Source of the DNA: Mangrovimonas aestuarii
GTDB lineage: Bacteria; Bacteroidota; Bacteroidia; Flavobacteriales; Flavobacteriaceae
Direction: 5' to 3'
Length of the DNA: 64,000 nucleotides
NCBI RefSeq assembly: GCF_028767185.1
Contig: NZ_JARACK010000003.1
Coordinates: forward strand, 124,001-188,000
Under the pieces are notes generated by a model that saw only the letters and a list, made by a program, of their open reading frames with translations, was not told the origin of the DNA and did no database searches. Both the position numbers and the translations under genes were made by a program. Shown piece by piece: positions 44,676 through 52,759 of this stretch. Each line of letters opens with the position of its first letter. The first letter of the stretch is position 1.

Positions 44676-46193
44676 TCAACCTAACAACTCACAATCAACT
44701 AATTCAGTCATTTTTTTTATTTTTCGTTTCATAATAGATGATCGAACTGAGGAATAACCAATAATTAATCCAAACTTTTCAGGAATACCGATATAACATT
44801 TACTCAATGAAAAAGCCGTTATCTTGTTTTGATTAAGTTTGACAATTATTTTTGATTCCTGACCAGGTGTAATCTCTTTCTTAAAATAGGCAACTAGATG
44901 AAAACTTGAAAATGGCAGTTTTTCCACATACATGGTTTTGCAACAGGCGTTAAACTCTAAACAAAATAACTCGTATCTCTCTTTCGCAACTTGAACACTA
45001 CTTTTAATGTGTTGGAACAAGTAATTCTTTTCAATAAACTGGTTCATAACCACCTGGATGGAAGGGGAAACAAAACGATGAGAGTGCTCCTGAAGCGCCT
45101 GAACCGTCTCGACTAAATAGGAAGGAACAACCATATAAGCTAAACGAATAGAAGGATGCAATAAACGATTGAAAGTACCCATATAAATAGTTCTATCCTC
45201 AGTATCTATGCTATATATAGAAGGAGTTTGATCAGTTGTGTTTGCAATTTCATTTTCGTAATCATTTTCAATTATTAAAGCTTTATGTTTCGATGCCCAA
45301 CTTAAAATTTCCTTACGTCTTTCTAGACTCATTTTTATCCCTAAAGGATAATGGTTAGAAGGTGTCACATGAATTAACTTAGGTTTCTTATTATTGATAC
45401 TCTTTAAGGAACGCAACGAAACTCCCTCTCGATCAACACCTACAGGTACAATATCTGCTCCAATACTTTTAAAGACCGAATGAACATTTGGGAAAACGGG
45501 ATTTTCTAAGACAACACAATCTCCTTCATCTATTAGGGTATTAGATATTAGATATAAGGATTGTAAAGATCCAGAAACAATTATAATCTGATCTGGACTG
45601 CATTTTATTTTTCTACTGATGTTCAAATAATTGCAAACACTATTTTTTAGTTCATTTAGACCAGTAGTCTGTGAATAAGAAAGTGAAGAAGACTTTACAT
45701 GTCTCCAATAAGTGTTTAGAAGATTTTTCCATTTATTCACGGGAAAAACGTCTAGTGGAGGCAAACCTGGTCTAAATGCGATATTTTCATTTGGCAATCT
45801 ATTTATTAACGAGATATTATTAAGATAGGATAACCCTTTTCTCGATATTTTAGGATAATCATTACAGTTTATTTTTGAAGCAATATTTTTTTTGCCATTT
45901 TTTCTTACCCAAGATTCACTTGATATTCTATTTCCAGAACCAACTTTTGAGACGATTAACTTCTCCAAGCTAAGCAATTCATAAGCTTTTATTATTGTAG
46001 TCCTTGACAAATCAAGCTCTTCGGAAAGAATTCTAGTAGAAGGCAAAACCCAGTCATTGGGCAGCTCTGTGTTTAGGATACATTGTTTTATAGACCTATA
46101 CAACATAACATATTTGTTATTTGGATATTGCTTAACTTGGTATAAGTATTCATTTTGTATCCGTTCGACAGCAAACTTATTTTTGGTATTCAT
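44676..46193 (-). CDS. MocR-family regulator with degenerate PLP site
   Basis: 505 residues: an N-terminal GntR-type winged helix (about 25-90, PSTRILSEELDLSRTTIIKAYELL) joined to a fold-type-I aminotransferase-like domain (about 130-490). Known MocR proteins such as GabR hold PLP through a Lys in GTFSK and an Asp in EDDY. Here these read GTFNR (Arg343) and ENDY (Asn310), so covalent PLP binding looks lost. It probably regulates the divergent hydrolase/transporter genes and the leftward operon through the ATACCAA repeats. The first repeat copy lies in its own first codons. AT-rich compared with neighbours. Confidence 0.9.
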   Translation of the reverse strand: MNTKNKFAVERIQNEYLYQVKQYPNNKYVMLYRSIKQCILNTELPNDWVLPSTRILSEELDLSRTTIIKAYELLSLEKLIVSKVGSGNRISSESWVRKNGKKNIASKINCNDYPKISRKGLSYLNNISLINRLPNENIAFRPGLPPLDVFPVNKWKNLLNTYWRHVKSSSLSYSQTTGLNELKNSVCNYLNISRKIKCSPDQIIIVSGSLQSLYLISNTLIDEGDCVVLENPVFPNVHSVFKSIGADIVPVGVDREGVSLRSLKSINNKKPKLIHVTPSNHYPLGIKMSLERRKEILSWASKHKALIIENDYENEIANTTDQTPSIYSIDTEDRTIYMGTFNRLLHPSIRLAYMVVPSYLVETVQALQEHSHRFVSPSIQVVMNQFIEKNYLFQHIKSSVQVAKERYELFCLEFNACCKTMYVEKLPFSSFHLVAYFKKEITPGQESKIIVKLNQNKITAFSLSKCYIGIPEKFGLIIGYSSVRSSIMKRKIKKMTELVDCELLG

Positions 46194-46213
46194 TATTTTA
46201 GATGATTGGTATT
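46183..46213 (+). promoter_or_regulatory. Candidate MocR operator B: direct repeats TTGGTATT
   Basis: TTGGTATT at 46183-46190 and 46206-46213, 23 bp start to start, the same register as operator A on the other strand. It spans the start codon of the regulator and lies upstream of the hydrolase gene at 46275. A third TTGGTAT at 46137 lies 46 bp (two registers) before the first, inside the regulator coding sequence. Confidence 0.55.
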
Positions 46214-46274
46214 TTAAAAATAATTCTTTTTAAGATTATTTTATTTTTTTAAACGAAAACTTACAGATTAGTAA

Positions 46275-47207
46275 ATGAAATCAATAAAAAACAATAATAT
46301 TCTCTTGTTTGTCCTTTTGACAATTCTCTTCATTTCATGCAATAGTGATGATGACTCAAATGACTCTAACTCAAACCCCACGGAAAATATCAATGTAGGG
46401 CCTGGCACAACTTCTTTTAACTATTCTACCTCTAATGGAAGCAAATCTTTGAATGTATTTTATTACGTTCCAGAAAACACAACGCAAACAGCCCCTCTAG
46501 TTTTTGTACTTCATGGAGCGGGGCGAAATGCAGAAGATTATAGAAATAGTATGATTACTAAAGCTAACGAATACGGCTTTATAGCAATTGCTCCAGAATT
46601 TTCACAAACAAACTACCCTGGAGGTGACGGATATAATTTAGGAAATGTTTTCGAAGACGGCGATAACCCCTCCCCAGACACCCTAAACCAGGAAATGGAC
46701 TGGGCGTTTTCAATTATTGAACCTTTGTTTGATTATATGAAAAATGAAATTAACAACACCAATAACTCATATTATATGTATGGCCATTCTGCAGGAGGGC
46801 AATTCGTCCATAGATTTCTTATGTTCAAGCCTAACGCCAGAGTCTATAGGGCCGTAGCATCAGCCTCTGGTTGGTACACCTTTCCAGATTCAAGCATTAC
46901 TTTTCCCTATGGATTCAATGAAAGCCTTCTACAATCATCCTCCCTCGATAACCTTTTCTCAAAAAACCTAATAATTCAAGTAGGAGAAAACGACAACGAT
47001 CCAAACTCACCTGGTTTAAGACACAATCAATTTGCAGATGCACAGGGACTAAACCGACTTGAAAGGGCTGTGAATTTTTTTGAATTCAGTCAAAACTTAG
47101 CCCAAGAGCAAACAATTTCATTTAATTGGGAACTTTACATTAACAATGATGCGGATCATAATTACATAACTGCATCACAAAGCGCCGCAGATTTATTATT
47201 CAACTAA
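46275..47207 (+). CDS. PHB-depolymerase-like hydrolase, surface lipoprotein
   Basis: 310 residues. The lipoprotein signal ends FISC (Cys22), then NSDDDSND, an acidic surface-export signal. The alpha/beta hydrolase has oxyanion HGAG (80-83), nucleophile Ser172 in GHSAGG, an Asp at about 240-242 and His295 (DADHNY). It resembles the extracellular PHB depolymerase/esterase LpqC family. It is not near polyhydroxybutyrate genes but near isoaspartyl dipeptidase; a PHB-depolymerase-like enzyme from Sphingomonas (PahZ1) cuts poly-aspartate, so an amidase or depolymerase role is my inference. Confidence 0.85.
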   Translation: MKSIKNNNILLFVLLTILFISCNSDDDSNDSNSNPTENINVGPGTTSFNYSTSNGSKSLNVFYYVPENTTQTAPLVFVLHGAGRNAEDYRNSMITKANEYGFIAIAPEFSQTNYPGGDGYNLGNVFEDGDNPSPDTLNQEMDWAFSIIEPLFDYMKNEINNTNNSYYMYGHSAGGQFVHRFLMFKPNARVYRAVASASGWYTFPDSSITFPYGFNESLLQSSSLDNLFSKNLIIQVGENDNDPNSPGLRHNQFADAQGLNRLERAVNFFEFSQNLAQEQTISFNWELYINNDADHNYITASQSAADLLFN

Positions 47208-47214
47208 CTTTAAA

Positions 47215-48657
47215 ATGAATTTCACAAAAAAACGGCTTGGCCTAATTTTAGGCCCGATACTATTTATTTTAATTAAATTATGGATTCATCCGGAGGGCTT
47301 AAGCCCTCAAGGCAATGCTGTTTTGGCTTCTACAGCTTGGATTGCTGTTTGGTGGATTACCGAAGCAGTAGCTATCCCCGTAACCGCCTTACTGCCTATT
47401 GTTTTATTCCCCTTGTCTGGAGGGCTTTCCCTAGGGGACACCACAGCATCCTATGGCCATAAATATATTTTTCTTTTTCTAGGTGGCTTTATTTTAGCAA
47501 TTACAATTGAAAAGTGGAACTTACATAAACGTATCGCCTTAAACATTATTAGAATTGTAGGCACCAATGTAAATAAGATCATTCTGGGTTTTATGGTTGC
47601 CACTGCCCTATTATCCATGTGGATCTCTAACACTGCAACAGCAGTCATGATTCTTCCAGTAGGTATAGCAATAGTTCTCCAATTGGAGGACAACCCCAAC
47701 ACTATACAAAATGAAAATCTAATTTTTGGAAAGGCACTCATGCTTGCCATTGCTTATAGCGCCTCAATAGGTGGAATTGCGACTCTTATAGGCACTCCAC
47801 CAAATTTAGTCTTGGCAGGGGTGATTGAAAGAACTTATAATAGTGAAATTACTTTTGCCCAGTGGTTTTTGTTTGGCTTCCCAATAAGCGTAATCCTGCT
47901 TATAGGATGCTGGATCTACCTTACTAAAATTGCTTTTAAGTTTAAACAAAAAGAATTTCCAGGAGGCAAGTTAGAAATTCAAAGACAGTTATTAAGTTTA
48001 GGTAAGATATCCTATGAAGAAAAAGCCGTTTTACTAATATTTTCACTCACTGCAGCATCTTGGATTTGTAGATCATTTTTACTTTCAAAGTGGCTTCCTC
48101 AAATTGACGATACTATTATAGCTATTCTAGCCTCAATAATTTTATTTTTAGTACCAAGGAAAAATGGAGAAGAAGCATTAATATCCTGGGAAGATGCAAC
48201 TAAGTTACCCTGGGGGATATTAATTCTTTTTGGCGGAGGAATGGCATTAGCTCTAGGCTTTGAGTCAAGTGGACTAGCCACTTGGATTGGGGAACAGTTA
48301 ACATCATTTACTGGATTTTCAGTTTTTATTTTAATTTTAATTATAATTACTGCCGTTAATTTCCTAACCGAAATAACCTCAAACATGGCTACTACAGCTA
48401 TGTTATTACCTGTTCTAGTTCCTTTGGCCAAAATTGTAAACATTCATCCCTATTTACTTTTGGTAAGCGCAACTCTAGCCGCTTCTTGTGCATTTATGCT
48501 CCCTGTTGCTACACCTCCAAATGCAGTGGTTTTTGGTTCTGGGTATCTAAAAATTGAGGATATGGTAAAAAAGGGGATTTGGATGAACATTATTTCCATT
48601 ATCCTTATGACCTTTACTGTTTATTATATTCTACCGTTAATATGGGGTTTAATCTAA
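47215..48657 (+). CDS. SLC13 (DASS) family dicarboxylate transporter
   Basis: 480 residues with about eleven hydrophobic segments. The family signature is clear: WWITEAVAIPVTALLPIVLFPLSG near the N-terminus, MWISNTATAVMILPVG (SNT motif 1), GTPPNLVLAGV, TEITSNMATTAMLLPVLVPLA (SNT motif 2) and MLPVATPPNAVVFGSG. Members co-transport Na+ with succinate, malate, citrate or aspartate-type anions. It follows the hydrolase by 7 bp, so the two form one unit. With the DcuC-type protein, it is the second dicarboxylate carrier of the island. Confidence 0.93.
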   Translation: MNFTKKRLGLILGPILFILIKLWIHPEGLSPQGNAVLASTAWIAVWWITEAVAIPVTALLPIVLFPLSGGLSLGDTTASYGHKYIFLFLGGFILAITIEKWNLHKRIALNIIRIVGTNVNKIILGFMVATALLSMWISNTATAVMILPVGIAIVLQLEDNPNTIQNENLIFGKALMLAIAYSASIGGIATLIGTPPNLVLAGVIERTYNSEITFAQWFLFGFPISVILLIGCWIYLTKIAFKFKQKEFPGGKLEIQRQLLSLGKISYEEKAVLLIFSLTAASWICRSFLLSKWLPQIDDTIIAILASIILFLVPRKNGEEALISWEDATKLPWGILILFGGGMALALGFESSGLATWIGEQLTSFTGFSVFILILIIITAVNFLTEITSNMATTAMLLPVLVPLAKIVNIHPYLLLVSATLAASCAFMLPVATPPNAVVFGSGYLKIEDMVKKGIWMNIISIILMTFTVYYILPLIWGLI

Positions 48658-48803
48658 AAAGTATACTTAACATGAATAGCTCCAAATTAAAAACACTCAA
48701 TGAACCATAAAAAGTACTGGATTTTTAATTCCTTATCTCCCAAATCTCTATGAGTAAAAAATCAACATTCTAAATAAAGGATCTACAAAAATGTAACGTT
48801 TAA

Positions 48804-50864
48804 TTATTTCATAGAATACGAATCCTTAAAGTACTTCCTAATAAATTTGAACAATTTTTCACGAGACACAGGCTTAATAAGATAAGCATTCATCCCCACT
48901 TCTTTCGATTTATCCTTAGCCTCTTTGGTTACATTTGCAGAATAACCAAAAATAATTACATCCTTGAGATTTTCCCTAATCTGTTTGGTCGCCTGAAAAC
49001 CATCCATTTCCGGCATATGGACATCCATAATAATGAGTTGGTATTGTTTTCTTTTAATTTTCTCTAAAGCCTCTTTACCATCACTTGCGGTATCAGCATA
49101 AATATCAAACTGTTCCAATAGTTTTTTAAGCACTAGTTTGTTAATTTTATTATCATCTACAACCAGCACATTTAGGTTATCAAAATGAGCATGATCAAGC
49201 GTTTCTTGCTTCACTTTTACCAATTGTGTTTTATGGACTTTAAACGGCAAGGATACCGTAAATTCTGACCCTACTCCTTCCTCGCTTTTTGCCGATATTT
49301 TACCCCCTAATAATTGCGTTAAGTGTTTGCTTATTGCCAACCCCAATCCACTTCCCTCATGCTTTTTAGCATAGCCAGTATCCAACTGCGTGAAACGAGA
49401 AAAGATTTTTTTCACTTTATCTTTAGGCATTCCTATTCCAGTATCTCTCACAATCACATCTATTTGAAGAATACCGCCCTCCTCTCTAGCATTGTAAAAA
49501 ATATCCACCCCTCCTTTATTAGTAAACTTGAGGGCATTTTTAATGAAATTAGTGATAATTTGAATATATTTTATTTTATCACCATAAACCATCAAAACAT
49601 CACTTCCTTCAATATGAGCTTTTAGGTAAAGCCCTTTATTAGAGTAGTCTGGCCCATATATTGTTACTAATCTTTGAATCTCTCTAGCCGGATTAAAACT
49701 GGTATTGTGAATTTTTAATTTTCTGGACTCGATTCTATTAAAATCCAAAATATCGTCCACTAGAGCTAAAAGGTTGCTCGAGGCGCTGTCCATAAGCTCG
49801 ATATATTCCCTGCTAACCTCTTCGGGATGCCTACTGTTTTTTAGTATCTCTATAAAACCTATAATAGCATTCAACGGAGTTCGTATTTCGTGACTCATAT
49901 TAGAGATAAACTCGGTTTTTGCATTCGAAGCTTTTTCTGCTCTTGTACGCTCATGGCTCAACCTAAGATTAGTACGTTTTAAGTTTATATTCGCCAACCT
50001 AACCTTATGAGATTCCTTTTTAGCCTTAATATAATAATACACCAATAAGCTTACCAGAAAAGACAATAAACTTCCCAATAACAAGGTGTACTTTTCGGTT
50101 TCATCCTTACTTTTATCTAGATAAGATTTATTAGGATACATGGTTAACAAAAAAGGAGGTTCATTTGGTTGATTACGCAATATTTCATAACTCAAAACAA
50201 GATCCTCATCTGGCACAACTTCATTATTGGGATTGTAAACAAAGAATTCTCTTCCCCTATCTGTCAACCGGATATTGTAGTCGTTTAGAGCTATTGCGTA
50301 TTGCCTAAAGCCCTCAGAAAAATCTAATGCTCCAGTAATTGTTCCTTGAAAGCTCCCCTTAAAAAACACTGGAATATCTACCAAAAAAGCCTGCCCTCCT
50401 TCTGCTAAATCTGTCCATCCCGATAAATTTGGGGTACTATCTAAAACATGCCGCTTCCATCCTTCACTCCTTCTCCCTAAACTCAGAAGGTTAGTACCTA
50501 CTATTTCAAATGATTCATTTGGTGGTACAATTTTTCGAATAACCATATTGTTGTCAATCCACTCAATAAACCTGAAGGACACATTTTCATCAATAATCAA
50601 CTTCGCATCATCTTCCCAATATTCATAAAACAAACCATCGGTAAACTCCATCCTTTCACCTAATCGTCTCAAATCTCCGATATCATTTTGAGCCATCGAA
50701 CTAAAAGTAGAGGCCGTATTTATAGTAGCTATCTGTAACCTTTTTTTTATGTCAATGCGATCAAAGTAGCTATTGTAATACCACAGTCCAGCCACCATAA
50801 CCATTAGAACAAAAAAGACTATTAATGGTAAATACAGCTCGGCATTTTTTATTTTGTAGCGCAT
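48804..50864 (-). CDS. Hybrid sensor histidine kinase with CHASE-like sensor
   Basis: 686 residues. A membrane helix at about 10-30, a periplasmic CHASE-like domain (about 45-250), a second helix at about 262-282, then a coiled HisKA domain with the phospho-acceptor His in NMSHEIRTPLN, an HATPase with NFIKNALKFT, DTGIGMPKDK and GSGLGLAISK, and a C-terminal receiver domain with phospho-Asp in IIMDVHMPEMDG. No output gene is adjacent. It lies just beyond the island and need not belong to it. Confidence 0.95.
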   Translation of the reverse strand: MRYKIKNAELYLPLIVFFVLMVMVAGLWYYNSYFDRIDIKKRLQIATINTASTFSSMAQNDIGDLRRLGERMEFTDGLFYEYWEDDAKLIIDENVSFRFIEWIDNNMVIRKIVPPNESFEIVGTNLLSLGRRSEGWKRHVLDSTPNLSGWTDLAEGGQAFLVDIPVFFKGSFQGTITGALDFSEGFRQYAIALNDYNIRLTDRGREFFVYNPNNEVVPDEDLVLSYEILRNQPNEPPFLLTMYPNKSYLDKSKDETEKYTLLLGSLLSFLVSLLVYYYIKAKKESHKVRLANINLKRTNLRLSHERTRAEKASNAKTEFISNMSHEIRTPLNAIIGFIEILKNSRHPEEVSREYIELMDSASSNLLALVDDILDFNRIESRKLKIHNTSFNPAREIQRLVTIYGPDYSNKGLYLKAHIEGSDVLMVYGDKIKYIQIITNFIKNALKFTNKGGVDIFYNAREEGGILQIDVIVRDTGIGMPKDKVKKIFSRFTQLDTGYAKKHEGSGLGLAISKHLTQLLGGKISAKSEEGVGSEFTVSLPFKVHKTQLVKVKQETLDHAHFDNLNVLVVDDNKINKLVLKKLLEQFDIYADTASDGKEALEKIKRKQYQLIIMDVHMPEMDGFQATKQIRENLKDVIIFGYSANVTKEAKDKSKEVGMNAYLIKPVSREKLFKFIRKYFKDSYSMK

Positions 50865-51027
50865 TGACGGATAAGCTCTAAGATAATAGACAACGATTCC
50901 TCTTACACAAAAAAGGGTATTAAAGATAAGGAAAAATAAACGTTAAAAAACTGATTTTCAGATTACTTAAACATTAACACTCTCCAATCAAAACTATTCT
51001 GTCAAATTTACCCATTCATAACACCCC

Positions 51028-51063
51028 AAAAAAAAGCCTTCCAAATTTGGAAGGCTTTTTTTT
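51028..51063. terminator. Intrinsic terminator, bidirectional in form
   Basis: AAAAAAAAGCCTTCCAAA and its complement (51028-51063) form a perfect hairpin with A and T runs on both sides. It is placed after the aldehyde dehydrogenase stop (minus strand). Confidence 0.88.
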
Positions 51064-51079
51064 GTATAATAATTTAATT

Positions 51080-52633
51080 TTATAAATCGAACTTTATCCC
51101 TTGAGCCAATGGCAAATCGGCTGTATAATTAATAGTGTTGGTTTGACGCCTCATATAAACCTTCCAGGCGTCGGATCCCGACTCGCGTCCTCCCCCAGTT
51201 TCTTTCTCTCCTCCAAAAGCACCTCCAATTTCGGCACCAGAAGTTCCAATATTTACATTGGCAATACCGCAATCACTACCAGCATGCGACAGAAAACGCT
51301 CTGCTTCTCGTAAATTATTGGTCATAATTGCAGATGACAGCCCTTGTGCTACACCATTCTGTATATCGATGGCATTTTCAACCTCTCCAGAATATTTCAA
51401 CAAGTACAGTACAGGAGCAAAGGTTTCATGCTGAACAATCTCAAAGTTGTTTTTAGCTTCGGCAATAGCCGGTTTCACATAACAACCGCTTTCATAACCT
51501 TCTCCATCAAGAACACCGCCTTCAACAACAATATTACCTCCTTCTTCAACGACTTTCTTCAAAGCTTCCTTGTACATTTCTACAGCATCAGTATCGATAA
51601 GCGGCCCAACATGATTGTTCTCATCCAAAGGATTACCAATACGTAATTGCTTATAAGCATCAACAACAGCATCTTTAACTTTATCGTAAATACTCTCGTG
51701 TATGATTAATCGTCTCGTTGAAGTACAACGTTGTCCGCAAGTACCAACAGCACCAAATACAGCTCCAATAACCGTCATTTTAATATCAGCGTCTGGAGTA
51801 ACAATAATGGCGTTGTTCCCTCCAAGTTCCAGCAACGATTTGCCTAAGCGCCCCGCTACTGTTTGTGCAACGATTTTACCCATTCTGGTCGATCCAGTTG
51901 CAGACACTAAAGGAATACGCTTATCATTGGTCATAAGCTCTCCTACTTTATAATCACCGTTAATTAAACATGAAATTCCCTCAGGAAGGTTATTGGCTTT
52001 CAGTACTTCGGCTATAATATTTTGACAAGCCACACCACACAATGGTGTTTTTTCACTCGGTTTCCACACACAAACATCTCCACAAATCCAAGCCAAGGCT
52101 GTATTCCATGACCATACTGCAACCGGAAAGTTAAACGCAGAAACAATCCCCACAACTCCTAAGGGGTGGTATTGCTCGTACATACGATGTCCTGGACGTT
52201 CACTATGCATTGTCAATCCGTGTAACTGACGAGATAATCCCACTGCGAAATCACAGATATCAATCATTTCCTGAACTTCACCAAGTCCCTCTTGGTAACT
52301 TTTACCCATTTCGTAGGATACCAGCTTCCCTAATGGCTCTTTTAGCTCTCTAAGCTTGTCCCCAAACTGACGTACAATTTCCCCGCGTTGTGGAGCCGGC
52401 ATTGTTCTCCAAGTTTTAAAAGCAGAAGTTGCTGCTTCCATTACCTTATCGTAATCGGCTTTTGTAGTTGTTTTTACTTTGGCAATTAATTGCCCATCAA
52501 CGGGAGATTTACTCTCAATAAGGTCTCCACTAGAAAACCAATTCGACCCCGTAGAGCTCCCCTCGTTTATATCGTTTACCCCTAATTTCTTAAGGGCTTC
52601 CTTAATTCCAAAATCGGTTGCTACTGCTTCCAT
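51080..52633 (-). CDS. Aldehyde dehydrogenase (ALDH7-like)
   Basis: About 517 residues from MEAVATDFGIKEAL at 52633; an ATG at 52696 would add 21 hydrophobic residues that do not belong to the family. It has the catalytic Cys in GTCGQRCTSTRRL, the Glu in LLELGGNNA, and FNFPVAVWSWN, typical of ALDH7 (aminoadipate-semialdehyde dehydrogenase, AmaB). Ends with ETGGGRESGSDAWKVYMRRQTNTINY. Lysine or pipecolate breakdown is the usual role. It is monocistronic with its own terminator. Confidence 0.94.
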   Translation of the reverse strand: MEAVATDFGIKEALKKLGVNDINEGSSTGSNWFSSGDLIESKSPVDGQLIAKVKTTTKADYDKVMEAATSAFKTWRTMPAPQRGEIVRQFGDKLRELKEPLGKLVSYEMGKSYQEGLGEVQEMIDICDFAVGLSRQLHGLTMHSERPGHRMYEQYHPLGVVGIVSAFNFPVAVWSWNTALAWICGDVCVWKPSEKTPLCGVACQNIIAEVLKANNLPEGISCLINGDYKVGELMTNDKRIPLVSATGSTRMGKIVAQTVAGRLGKSLLELGGNNAIIVTPDADIKMTVIGAVFGAVGTCGQRCTSTRRLIIHESIYDKVKDAVVDAYKQLRIGNPLDENNHVGPLIDTDAVEMYKEALKKVVEEGGNIVVEGGVLDGEGYESGCYVKPAIAEAKNNFEIVQHETFAPVLYLLKYSGEVENAIDIQNGVAQGLSSAIMTNNLREAERFLSHAGSDCGIANVNIGTSGAEIGGAFGGEKETGGGRESGSDAWKVYMRRQTNTINYTADLPLAQGIKFDL

Positions 52634-52759
52634 TTTAATGATTTTTTTTATGAATTTATTGATTAATATTGCGAATATACTAATAAAATACCTCACCCTT
52701 TTAGTGCGTTAGCTTAAAACACATATCTTTATTCTCTCAAAAAATCACTAATCCAATCC

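Noticed and set aside
46183-46193. Alternative MocR start codon downstream of the repeats
   Set aside because: The helix-turn-helix begins near residue 25 and the N-terminal residues look plausible, so there is no firm reason to move the start, although the first repeat copy overlaps codons 2-4.
51080-52696. Longer ALDH start at 52696
   Set aside because: The extra 21 residues are hydrophobic and lysine-rich and not part of the family; the start at 52633 matches.
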